Shown: one piece after another, positions 46,561-58,200 of the stretch | Position numbering within the stretch: position 1 is the first letter of the stretch | Layout: each line of letters begins with the position of its first letter | Assembly: GCF_905475465.1 (NCBI RefSeq) | Contig: NC_062251.1 | Coordinates: 11,320,047 to 11,384,046 of the forward strand | DNA length: 64,000 nucleotides | Direction of reading: 5' to 3' | From: Pieris napi | Taxonomy: Eukaryota; Arthropoda; Insecta; Lepidoptera; Pieridae | Translations under genes and position numbers: made by a program | The notes under the pieces: generated by a model | The model's database searches: none | What the model saw: only the letters and a program-made list of their open reading frames with translations | What the model was told of the DNA's origin: nothing

Positions 46561-47767
46561 TATTATTATTAATTTTTAAAAGAAGAGAGATACTTGGATA
46601 CTTTAAAATAAAACAAAGATTGATGACGTCTAAAGGATTGTACTAATTAGATATTAAACAATGTAATGTTACAAATTACAATTCGAAGAAAAAGATTACA
46701 CAATGGTGAATGCGAAGTTGTAGCGATGATATTCTTAGAATTGTGTCAAAGAAACTTAAACTCAAGTACTCTTAATGCTTTCACCTTAATTACAGGTCCT
46801 GTAAAGGTCAACTATTTTTCTGAAGACTATTTAAAAATGAATACTTTTTTTTTGGAAGTCGGTTGCCTAAATTAAAGTACTCCGAGCAATACCGCAGTAT
46901 TTAATAGATGTTCTTAAATTTACTCCGTAATTTCAACGTTGGAATGTCAATCTCCAAGCCGCAGCAGCTCGTGATTAAATTTTAAATTAATTTATATATC
47001 TTTTATTATCAAGCTACAAACTAACATCTTTGAGCCATCGCCAAGATAATAAAATAACTGCTGCCGGATATTTTTAATAAGATGCATGCACTTGTTGACG
47101 TTTCCATAAAAATATATACTATTAAAAAAAATACCCATATTTAATTATATAATATTATAGTATATTTAATTTTATTTTATTTATTTGTCTGAATTAAAAT
47201 CAGGATTCGTTAGATGCCTTAAATATCCAAGCACTTGTCTATCTAATAAGCCATTTAATCGATTGGCATGAATTAGAAATAAAACACGAGACATAGTAAT
47301 GTATTAACTATTCGTGATTTTAAAATAGTCCATTGAAATGTTACAATTTGAGAGCCAAACTGAACATTTGATAGAGGACGCAATTTTATTTATGGGACGT
47401 AGAGGGGGTCAATATAAGCTTAACCCCAAGATTTTGGGGTTGGCGCCTTTGTCCCCCGGCCGCCATATTGGAAAAAGGTGTGAAAACACGTTTTTGGCTA
47501 TATCTCCTAAACTATCCATCGTACATAAAATTTGAAAATACACATTTTGTAGCAAATCGCTGTGCCTACAATTATGTATATTTGACTTTTTATCATAAAT
47601 CCAAAATTCAAAAAGTTAGAAGTAAAAATGTACAAAAAATTCTATTTTGCTTAATAACTTTTTTTCTTTAGATTTTATCAAAAACTATGTCAGAACAATT
47701 TTGTAGAGGATCTCTTTCAGAAGATGACGACATTCACGTATGGACAATAAATATATAAAATATACAG
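46561..47767. other. no gene recognised
   Basis: Non-coding. A GC-richer patch at 47390-47470 (around CCCCCGGCCGCCATATTGG) is unassigned. Confidence 0.4.
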
Positions 47768-48066
47768 TTGTGTACGTAAAACTACCAAGATTCGAAATAA
47801 ACACAAATTACACCCTAAGCGTACCGCTTAACAAAATGGGTGTGGTTGATTTGTTTTAGAAGTTTTCAGAGTTCTACGGTGTTCCTCGGAATAGTTTGTT
47901 TGTTCCGACTATCCTACAACATGTGTCTATGAAGGTAAATGAAATTGGTTTACGTAGAGACACGACACAGACGGCTAATAGGACGGTGATGTTCGATGCT
48001 TCTAGACCCTCTTTGAATTTTGTCATTGAAAAGACTACTGCTACAATTGTTTTAAGTGGAGTTTAA
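47768..48066 (+). pseudogene. serpin C-terminal exon relic with in-frame stop
   Basis: Serpins are serine-protease inhibitors with an exposed reactive loop near the C-terminus. After an AG at 47766-47767 the frame reads VYVKLPRFEINTNYTLSVPL, NKMGVVDLF, a TAG at 47857-47859, KFSEFYGVPRNSLFVPTIL, QHVSMKVNEIGLRRDTTQT and finally FVIEKTTATIVLSGV with TAA at 48064-48066. The order (LPKF-like strand, MGV-DLF, H-V-NE hinge, FVI-IL-G end) is the serpin C-terminal third. The hinge after NE should be small residues and here is IGLRRDTTQT, unlike an inhibitory loop. With the stop, this argues for a dead fragment. No other serpin exon was found upstream. Confidence 0.72.
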
Positions 48067-48595
48067 TCGGAGCCAACGGTTTACTAAATTTTAATTGTTA
48101 ATAAAGTTATAAAAAATTTGTTTCTTTTTATTTTCTATTATCAGTTTTCTACAACTTACATGAAATAATATAATCTAATTTACTTTAATTGACAACATGA
48201 CTCTTATGAAATAGTTGGAACTAAAATGGAATTAAATTGGGGAAAAATATGCATAATTTGTTTTACGTATGTAAGTACTGATATCTGATTAATTTACTAA
48301 ATTTAATAGCTTAAGAATAAATATATAACATTGGTCCGTCTGCATCAAATCAACAAACAAAATATCTCTACTAAAGGTATCATTAAAAAGAGAATAAAGT
48401 TTAGTATTTTAAATACAGACTAAAAATTTAACAATCTATCATTTTTGTGGCACAGTAGTGCACTTGACAAAAAGCACGTGCGTCACTTGGTACGTAACGT
48501 TTTGACGTCTGCCGATCGCATTCTTTGGCTTATTATTAAATCTAGTTTTGAACTATTTTTGTATTAAAGTACTTTGTATTTAATATGAACTATGG
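48067..48595. other. no gene recognised
   Basis: AT-rich non-coding sequence. Confidence 0.4.
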
Positions 48596-49620
48596 ATAGA
48601 ACGGCTTTATAGACTATGAGAATTTTTTTGAAAAGGATCTAAGAGTAATCAGGTCCCTCTGCACAGACCAAAAAGCAATGGTGAAAGTGCATCACGAGGA
48701 AACGGATGAGATCAGTATTTACCGTGGTGTTCGTCAAGGTTGTATATTGTCTCCGTTGCTATTCAATGTATATTCCTAAGCAACTATATCAGAAGCCATT
48801 GAGGGGACTGCAGTTGGAGTGGAAGACGACGACACAGTTTTAATAGCTTCGTCAATGGACGATCTGCAAATGCTTACGAGTTCATGAAACTAGCGAAAGA
48901 GACGATCTGACTAGTAATACAGTAAAGATGAAGGTGAAGGTCTTTTCTCGAAACGACATTTATCGAAAGAAGAAAGAGAAAGGCCTAATTTATCTGTAGC
49001 TGGAACAGGTGCGGCAATAGATTATAGAGGTATTTATGAACTTGGGTTACAAACGAGTGGAGTTCTGATCAGAGAATTAGTTCTGGAATTAAAATTTCCC
49101 GAGGATCTTTCAACGAAATGAAGAAAGTTATGTGCTGTCGTCACTTGACCATTAAACTCCGAATCCGAGTTCTTCCTTGATACATTTGGCCAATTGTTCT
49201 GTACGGCTGTGAAGAAAATACCCGCCGGTGCTTAGAAGCATTTGAGGTATGGGCTATCGCCGCATGCTTCGTATAAGCTGAATCCAGAAGGTCTCTAACG
49301 AGAAGGTTCTTAAGCGAGTTGGAATGTCGAAAGGACTTGTGCGGAACATTTAACAATGGAAAGTTGCGTATCTGGACCACGTGTTGCGCCATGACCGCTA
49401 CCATCTCCTTCAATTAATTATTATGGGTAAAATCAAGGGTAAACGGCGTGTTGGTAGAAGGAAGAAATCATGGCTTTGCAACGTCTGGGAGTGGACGGGT
49501 TGCAACTGCGAAAAAGTTGCTGCATCTGACATAGGTCATGCGCTTCAAGAGACTGACGGCCAACCTCCAGTAATGGAGAGGCACTTAAAGAAGAATGGAT
49601 AGAGCAAAAGAAAGGAACCA
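48596..49620 (+). pseudogene. RTE-type LINE, internally deleted
   Basis: Reads LRVIRSLCTDQKAMVKVHH and IYRGVRQGCILSPLLFN (RT motif B), then VEDDDTVLIASSMDDLQ, where YADD has become VEDD. It ends HDRYHLLQLIIMGKIKGKRR and VGRRKKSWLCNVWEW. Frameshifts and stops separate the pieces. It is a different family from the two Jockey/CR1-type LINEs. Confidence 0.78.
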
Positions 49621-50174
49621 CTATTAAATACACCAACATTACTTAAACCTATTTAAAAAAATATACCATAGAGTGATTCAAGTCTTTTATAGAAATAAAA
49701 AACAACGAAATATTTTTTTATTATACGTCTTATTGCAACGCATACTTCCTACAGCTAGAACATTGTGTAGGATCTAAATTAAATTGTGTAAAAGTATACG
49801 GCAATTATTAGGGGAGCGCCGGCATCCCCAGCGTCATGTTACAGGACATCCCTATTCTTTTTGAAGTCCATCTCTTTATTTCCACTCTACTTTATTAACG
49901 TTAAGTTTTTTTAAATTTGGATAGCCTTCAGTCGTCATGACGAAGTCAATGGTTTAATTTTTTTTTTTGGTCGAAGCACCCTTCTTTTGATAAATTAACG
50001 TCTATTTAAAGTTATAGGGAGACACTATGCGGGTTGCTAAGACATGTGGATTGTGGGGTTTGGATAATAGATACAAAACAGGGCATGAGACATTACAGAC
50101 TATCAACGAATGATTTTTTTTCAGATATATCCAAATCAGCTGATTAGTTTTGTGTCATTGACCTTACTTATATG

Positions 50175-51247
50175 CAGGGCCGCGCCGCCCATGTGTGCGA
50201 AGTGTGCGGTGCACACAGGCGCTAAAACAATAAGGGCGCCGCAACCGAAATTATTTATACTAAACTACAATATTTTTACGTACGTTGTAGGTATCATTTT
50301 ACGTTTATGTCTAATGATTTCAATAATATGCCGACATACCTTGACAAAATCCAAAATGAACTAATTTTTATGCTCGATAACCAAATTCAACATTTTATTT
50401 TAAATTTATGTCGAATTAATAAATACTTTTCAATAATACTGGATTGTACTCCTGACGTTTCATACGAAGAGCAAATTAGTATGATAATAAGATTTGTCAA
50501 CTTTAACATGGAAACTAGAAAGTTGGAAATAAGAGAGCATTTCCTAGCTTTCTGTCCAATCATAGTAACAACTGGCGCTGGAGTAACTTCATATAATAGA
50601 AAAACTAAACGAAATTAATTTGGACATAAACAACAAGGCTATGATAATGGCTCAAATATCCGCGGTAAGAATATTGCTGGATCTAAATCTCCGCGCTTCT
50701 TATGTACCGTGCGCTAGCCATAGTTTAAATTTAATAGTAAACGACGCTGCCGACCTCATACACGACTGAGTTTTTTTAATATTGTGCAAGAATTATATAA
50801 ATATTTTTGTCCTCTACTAAAAGATGGGATTTATTACAAAGATATGTCATAAATCTGACCTTAAATACAGTTAGATATAACATCATAAATAAACTATGTA
50901 ACAATTTATTTCGCGTTTTATTTTTCACGGCAATTGGCAAGCGGGCGTTTTACCTATTTAAGAAAATATTATTTAAGTAAGTATATTAAACTAAAGAAAA
51001 TTTTTCTTTCGGTCAAAATTAAAATTAAAATAATAAAAAATACATTGAAACTTGAAGATTCGTAAAAAATAGGCCGAAAAATATAAATAGTTCCCTCATA
51101 GGCCTGCAACACACCCGCTAAAAATGTCTATGGGCTGCGATGACTGCCATTTATGTCCGTCCCTCAGGCTCGTTTGCCCCCTATAAAAAAAAGGAGGCGC
51201 TTCATGGGTTTCGCACACAGGCGCTGCTGGGGGTCGGCGCGGCCCTG
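50175..51247 (+). mobile_element. hAT-type DNA transposon relic with 8 bp target duplication
   Basis: The element begins CAGGGCCGCGCCG and ends with its exact reverse complement. CTTATATG directly precedes (50167-50174) and follows (51248-51255) it, an 8 bp duplication as made by hAT transposases. Subterminal TGTGTGCG and CACACAGGCGCT motifs occur in both ends. It is 1073 bp long, with an internally decayed transposase. Confidence 0.92.
50307..50830 (+). pseudogene. hAT transposase relic (DUF4371 / ZMYM1-like)
   Basis: Frame one reads YLDKIQNELIFMLDNQIQ, NKYFSIILDCTPDVSYEEQ, IIRFVNF and REHFLAF, then TTGAGVT. After a shift it continues LNEINLDINNKAM, then SYVPCASHSLNLIVNDAADL. This matches the middle of the DUF4371-containing hAT-derived proteins annotated as zinc finger MYM-type 1-like. 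Truncated at both sides, with a frameshift and a stop. Confidence 0.8.
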
Positions 51248-51342
51248 CTTATATGCGTGACGCATTTAAAAGCTTTCATGGGACAACGCCCTACACAGTA
51301 AAATCACCGTGTAAGTTTGAATTCTATCGAGAAATCTTTATA

Positions 51343-51600
51343 TATATAATTCTTCTGTGAGTGTGTATGTCACTGAACTTCTCTCAAACGACTGGACCGA
51401 TTTTGATGAAATTTTTTGTGTGTGTTCAAGGGGATCTAGGAATGGTTTAGATTCACAAATCAGCCCGGCAGATGGCACTGCAGTCGGTACTTTCATACTT
51501 TGCTTAATATCCTAATCGCTTTAAATATCATGTAAGACAACGTCTGTGGGGTCCACTAGTAACTTATAAAAATGCCAAGTTTCACGATAATAAGTAGATA
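51343..51600. repeat. dispersed lepidopteran repeat
   Basis: Phrases such as CAAACGACTGGACCGATTTT and GTCTGTGGGGTCCACTAG are, from memory, very common in moth genomes. The class is not certain, perhaps a Helitron-like or LINE-derived repeat. Confidence 0.45.
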
Positions 51601-51689
51601 TAAATTGTTCATAAGTGAAAAGAAAATCTAAAACAACCTATATTACGCAGTTAATTATCAGTTAAAGCCGCAAGTAATTTTTCGTTCAT

Positions 51690-51895
51690 CTGGTCTTGGG
51701 CTGAGATTTTTGTTTCGTGCTTTTTACTGAACTGACAAGTAGGTGTTCCGCCCGCCGTCGAATTCTTGATCTAAGGCATAGCGATTTACAGGGAGTTTTA
51801 AATGCGAATATAGAAAATGAATTCGTTGATGCACAGCAGTGATTCAAACGCACAACCTCAGGAGTCGCCCGCTCAACCCACTAGATCAAGACTCT
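51690..51895 (-). repeat. tRNA-derived SINE, copy 7 (old)
   Basis: Retains GGTCTTGGGCTGAGATTT, GACAAGTAGGTG and the minus-strand head near CAGCAGTGATTCAAACGCAC. Strongly diverged. Confidence 0.65.
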
Positions 51896-54850
51896 TCAGC
51901 CGTCACTAAGTAACACTCCTAGCATTAAACAAATTACTACGACAATTATCGTCGTTCTGTGATAAATGTTCGTGAAATGAAAGGATAATGTCACGCCTAG
52001 AAATCATTACTGCGAAGTTCAAAGTAACTTCTGTTAAAAGCTGTCATATGTCAAAGTTATGCATACCTTTCGTATAACAAAAGCACGTAACAACTATTCA
52101 GGTATACAATATACATTTACATTCAATGTCAGGTCACGTATAACGTTGCATCGTGTGATCGTGTCTATTTACCGTGAAATGTGCTGTTATTCTTCTCATA
52201 ACCAGATTTTAACTTTTTAAGTTTTATGATTCCAATGTCTTTAAAAACTGTAGATAGTTGTCTATATTCTGATTAAAGTAACGAACAGATTCTTAGATCT
52301 TTCTTATTTCGTCACATCGTAAATATAATTAGGCAGATAGGGACGATTGAAAGTCGAGCTAGCCACTCCTAATTGTTAAGTATATAGGCAAGCCTCATTT
52401 AATTTTATTGATTCACTTTTTTCGGACCATCAAACAGTACTAGAAATTCCTTCCTAATAATGGTTTTATTTTTTTAATGGGCACATTGAAAATTACATAA
52501 TTTAAATGTGTCAAAAATAATAAACTTATGAAACTTACCTAGCTATTAAATGTTTTTACATGAATTGAAAACTTACAACATCTTTTATCAGGTATTTACA
52601 ATTACTAAATTTAGATTAGTTAAAGTTGATATTATTGAAAATGACTGTTATCTTCGACATATACCAATTAGTTATCACACCTTTATACACCATTATCGGA
52701 ACTTTGTTTATTTCACACAAAAATATAAAAATTCAATTTCATTACAAATCACAGTATGTTATAGGAAATAATTTCAGTGTAACACACAAGCATGCAGAAT
52801 AGATATATCATTGAAACTAAATGTCTTAACAGTCCTAAGGTAACCCATGATATTTACTATATATATATGAATCACCTTGTTTGCCTTTTAAAGGGACCTT
52901 ATTTACAAATAAAGGCTGGAAACTCTTAATCAAAGAAAGTGGCTCCTAAAGAATAATCTTATCTCATAACAATGTATGATAATTCAATGATTATCAGAAA
53001 CCAACCTACAGTAAATGGAACTTTCCTGCTATACAAATACATTAGACATGATCATGGAATTGACATTTCAATTGGCCAGAATATATAAAAAAATATGCCC
53101 ATTCCAAAAATATAGTTTAATGATGAAATATTTTTTTAAGAAACACTTAATTAAAAAAGAAATTCAGTTTTCATAAGTTTATGGATATTGGGCCCCTGGG
53201 GACATTTCAGTGTAAACAAAAATTAGTTTATTGTGAGAAAAACCAAACTTAAATCTCAGGTTCTCACGGATTAGTATAAATATAATTATTAAATGAATCA
53301 GAAATTACACTGTTCTTCAAGGATTTTCCTCATTGTCGATACTCTTGTTATTATTATGGTAATATAAAATAACAGAACTAATTATTACTTCTGATCACAG
53401 TATTTTAACTAGACTTCTGGGTCCTTATTTATACACAACCTTGATGAGTAAAATCACAAAAACTTACATAAATTAATCAACTATATAATTTTAAATATTA
53501 TTCTACAACTACTTTAATCAAATAAATGTTTTATTTAAACATGTTTTACATTTGTAGTTTATTTGTAGACTTAGGAAGATGTATCAAAATTGATCATTCA
53601 GATTCCTATAATATAAAATAAATATTTTAGATGATTTTCCATTATTCAAAGAAAAAATCAGTGACCAATACGGACAAAAGTTTAATTAAATTAATAACAA
53701 TTTAATGATATTAATACTAAGATATTTATATGGAATATTGTTTCATCAAAAATCAAATACTTAACTACACAAACAGACAAATTCTAAAAACACACTTGTT
53801 TTAATTGTTTTACATACAGCACTGTTTCCTTAAACTATTACTGTTACTGTAATGACTAATACAGCTTCATTTTATTACTACATAGGGTACATGAATCATC
53901 TATATCAGTAATAATAACAAAGTTTAAGAGGCTACATACTATACTATGGAATTGTTACTTATGTATAAGTTACTTATAAAATATAAACATAGCTACTGGC
54001 TGGTTTCCAAGCAAGTCAAATGACATCTAATATAAATCAGATAGCTGAAGACTTGTAATTAGTTCTTAATTCCATACCAGTATCCTGGCATTGAAAGATA
54101 CTACCTATATCCGTCACAATGACTGATTCTAGGTTTAATAGCTATAATTAAAGCTCAATAAAACTATTATTTTTAATTACCGATTCGGATATGAAATTTA
54201 ACTTCTATGATTTTTTATATAAATCTACCGTGATTATGAACTCCACTCACAAGAATACAAGACGTATTAGTCAGCATGCTACAAAAAGGGATACTTTATG
54301 AGATAAAAAAAGAAACCACTTTGTAAGACATTACATGAAAAGAAAAGATTTTACTTACATTTGTTTACGCAGCAATTTGATATTTAGACACACACACTGT
54401 AATGTTATACGATAAGGTCATGTTTTATCGAGAAAATAAATTTAAAATTACCACATAACTGCAATTGTACATAAAATATGTATAATGTTAAATGACAGAA
54501 ATACTAAGTGGAACTTTCTACTTTCGCCGTTCGCGCCTCGCGGGACGCGGTATCAACTACCATTTTGTTTTTTGGTGACTCTGTTATTCGTTTTTGTCAT
54601 AATATGTAGTACAAATTTTCTTCATCATTGCCAAATTCAGACTGGTTGTTATAAATTTGAAAAGCAATGCAATCTATTGTGTGGTATTGTTACCGTAAGT
54701 GTCTAAATCTTAGAATTGGCCTGAATTGGGTAAAATAAGTAAAATTAGTTTAAATGTTGGTTTGTCTCAGTGAGTTATTTTTCACGAGGCTTTATCTCAG
54801 TGATTGGTTTAGTCCGATTTAGACTAAAAATGTCTTAAATTGTCCCTTCA
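51896..54850. other. no gene recognised
   Basis: About 3 kb of very AT-rich sequence without a coding region or repeat that I could identify. Confidence 0.4.
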
Positions 54851-54854
54851 AAGT

Positions 54855-54955
54855 TTTGTATAACACAGAACTATCCATTGACAATAAGTTGCTTTTATAC
54901 AAAACCATTCTCAAACCCATATGGAAATATGGAATACAGCTTTGGGGATTGGTTT
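54855..54955 (+). pseudogene. LINE reverse-transcriptase fragment
   Basis: Reads YNTELSIDNKLLLYKTILKP and IWKYGIQLWG, the block after the catalytic RT core of jockey-type elements. About 100 bp survives. A second repeat piece (55000-55095, with AAATCGGTCCAGCCGTTATC) follows directly. Confidence 0.75.
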
Positions 54956-55120
54956 TTTTGGTTTTTTTTTGTGTTTTTCTTTTCTTATTGTTTAAACCTT
55001 CCCCGAACCTCCTTAAATATTTCAAGATCATAATTAGCCAAATCGGTCCAGCCGTTATCGAGTTTTAGCGAGACAAACGAACAGCAATTCAATTTTATAT
55101 ATATGTAGTACATATTACAG

Positions 55121-55262
55121 ATACGGCGGTACCGATGAGACTTTGGTAGCGGCGTCTCTGAAGGGTGGTGAGTTGTTGGTACACCTGCGGTTCAACCACA
55201 CACCCGAGGATTACACTGTGGGGGGTACCAGGCTTGATAACGGACACTTGCATCTGATACAG
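55121..55262 (+). CDS. crb: crb-like exon: LamG strands
   Basis: Encodes YGGTDETLVAASLKGGELLV, HLRFNHTPEDYTVGGTRL and DNGHLHLIQ. The acceptor is TATTACAG, pyrimidine-poor. The donor GTATTG lies in the loop of a perfect hairpin (55243-55285). The ORF continues from the middle of a LamG fold. Confidence 0.8.
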
Positions 55263-58200
55263 GTATTGTATCAGATGCAAGTGTCATTGACTATTATTTT
55301 GGAATACATACAAAATTTTACGAATTGCATCGTTTCAACTAAATTACAGCTGTCTCTTTCTATCAAATGGTAAACACAAGTGAGCAGAAAGAGACAAAAG
55401 GTTCTCTCTTCTTCTTTTAGTTAAAAGAGTTGATTTAGTTTTTATGAATAAGGGGTTAATTTTATTCTTTCGCAGTCATATGGCCAAGGTTTCAATTTGA
55501 ATAAAAATAATAATATGTATGTGTTCACAGTTCAATCTCTATAAAATTCGTCAAAGTTTATTAATCATATAATTCGCATTATTTAATTATATAAGTGCCA
55601 AGGCTGTACATTTTTCTCACTCAAGCTTTCTTAGTTTTATAATCGTGGCGATTTCCTACTCTGGAACTCTCTTCAACAATGTGTTGAGATAAAAATAATG
55701 GAAGCTTATCTTCAATATAACACATAGTTTAATTATTATGTCAGTGATTTTAAGTATTAAAATAGATTAAAAGATGCAAATTTGCTATTGCTTAATTTTA
55801 TTTTTCAGGTGGTACGAAATTCAACACTGGTACAAGTGAAGTTGAACGGCACTGAATACTTTAGGAAGTCGATATCAGCCGCTAAGCAACTTGATGCACA
55901 GGTACTTACTAAACTTCTTGTTTTTTAAATATATTTTAATATAAAAAAGGTTTTTTTTCAATGAGACATCACATTACGATCTAACCTCAAGGATAGTTAA
56001 CATGAGAAAATCTCAATTAAAAGCTCTGTTCTTGTGTTCTTTTTTATTTTTACAACTGGCTAGCACTTAACACTAACGTGTACTAACACTAATTTACTAA
56101 AGCAAACGGTTTTTATCTTTTCACTCTTCTCAGTAATTTAAGAAAGAAAAATAAAAAAAATGGATCTGCAAGCGATATATTATTTTTTTATATAGTTACT
56201 TAGTGATACAATGCACTTGGTAATAAGTCTTCTTTATTACGTATATATGGAAGAAATCTGTATACATATATCTCAAAAAAGATTTCAATTTAAACTTAGC
56301 TCGTTACTTAAGTTACAATATACTTACTTTAATGAAAAAATTAACGGATCATCTCGATATGATTTAGTTAAAAAAAAAACTTGTGGACTTAGGGAATTTA
56401 GCACACGCTTGTAAGCCAACATAGTTCATCATACTCAAATATTTTCCGATTCCAACAATATCTCATACACACCCTTTTTTAATAGGTCTAAGCAATATCT
56501 ATTATGTGTGATTGTTTAATCGCGCAAATCTATCAAAAATGATTAAAAAGTTACCAGTGGCGCTACGTTTTAGGTCTGGGCCTCAGATTGATGCATCTGT
56601 TTCGTCAGCATCGTCTTTTCTAATATGTTAACAGTGTTCTGTGCCTGACACACGTCGTCAACTTTTTGGGACTAAGGCACGCTGGTTTTTTTATAAATGT
56701 TTTTTCTTTATCGTACAAGTGAATGTTAAATTGTCCATTTCGCAAGAGTCGCAAGCTAAAGCCAGGTCAAACTGCTCTTAAAAAATGATTACACCATGCA
56801 TACTATTTACAGATACTATACCTTGGTGGTCCACCAACACCAATTGTGCCCACCGAATCGACTCTTCTTCCAAACACAACACAAGCGCCCAACCCCGAAC
56901 CAGACGATTCCGAGTACTTCAAAGGTGTCATTCAAGACGTCCAAATATCAAATGGACTGAATGTAACCATTGTAGAATTTTTCCCTCTGCGAGTCGAGGG
57001 CGTGTCCCTCCCCCTTCCATTTGGGGAGGTGGAGCTGGACTCGAGTGGGGTTTTAGAGGGCGTAGTGTCGGATGACGTGTGCGCGTCTACGCCCTGCCAT
57101 CATAACGCGACGTGTACTAATACGTGGAATGATTATATGTAAGTTATTTTGTATATATATGTAAAATAATGAGATAGTATAAAACTTAAAACATAACTTA
57201 ACGGTTAACCTTATTTCGTTTAAGAGATCTCTTTCAGACATTAGAAAATAATTGTAAGAAACTTAAAAACTATGTTCTTCACTATAGAATCTAAAAAAAA
57301 AAAATTAAAAAAAATATTGTTGTTGTAAAATGTTGATGCAAATGTTATTTAACATATTTCATACATTTGTAACCTGTAAACTAATGACATCGAATTGAAA
57401 TGAAACCAAATTTGCTTAGGTGCACCTGTCCACGTGGTTACAAAGGAAAGCAATGTGATGAGGTCGAGTTCTGTCAGCTGCCGAAACCTTGACAGAGGGT
57501 AAGTAAGATATTCATATTTTCTTGAGATAATCGAACAATCTAATGTATGTGCATGTATAACAAGGCTGTGTTAAGATTATAATGTGTTACTGGATGGAGG
57601 TAGTCTACAAGTTTTAAGTTTTTTTAGTAATTTAATCTAAATTCTATTCACAAGTAAAACTATATATATTTACAAACAAAAAAAAATACCTTATAGTGTA
57701 GATTAGTAATTAATTTCAATGAATCTTTATTTTAGATACGGTATGAACACGTACTAACGTACACGTTACGTACGCCCGCAGCGGACGCACTCGCTGAGCC
57801 CGTTGACCTGCCTCAAACGTTCACGCTTACGTACAGGTACTTTATTTATTTTAATTACAACCAAAGCACACACGCATTACACACTTGAAACGAACCGAAT
57901 GGGAAAAGGGATTTTTTTTTATATCTCTCATTATATTTTTTTATTTTATTTTCTTCTTTGATTATTGTTATTTTGTATGTTTATGTGTGTGTGTTTTTGT
58001 TAGTAATAAATGTTATGTCTATGTCTAATAATTAGTTTATTTTTGTATGATCTTAATATTTTATGTAAAGTGTGACCATGCGGAATGCCACTAGTCACAG
58101 CATGAGTTAAATAAAAATCCGGGGCAACAGCGGGGCACAAAACTTTTATTAAAATGTGTGATATATATCAATGGTGCTACAACCTTTTTTTAGGTCTGTG

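Noticed and set aside
53940..54706. possible small membrane-protein gene near 54485
   Set aside because: Hydrophobic by AT-rich composition only; no splice context or motif.
56785..57075. 96-residue open frame overlapping the crb-like exon
   Set aside because: Alternative frame of the exon 56813-57138, whose LamG/EGF text is in another frame.
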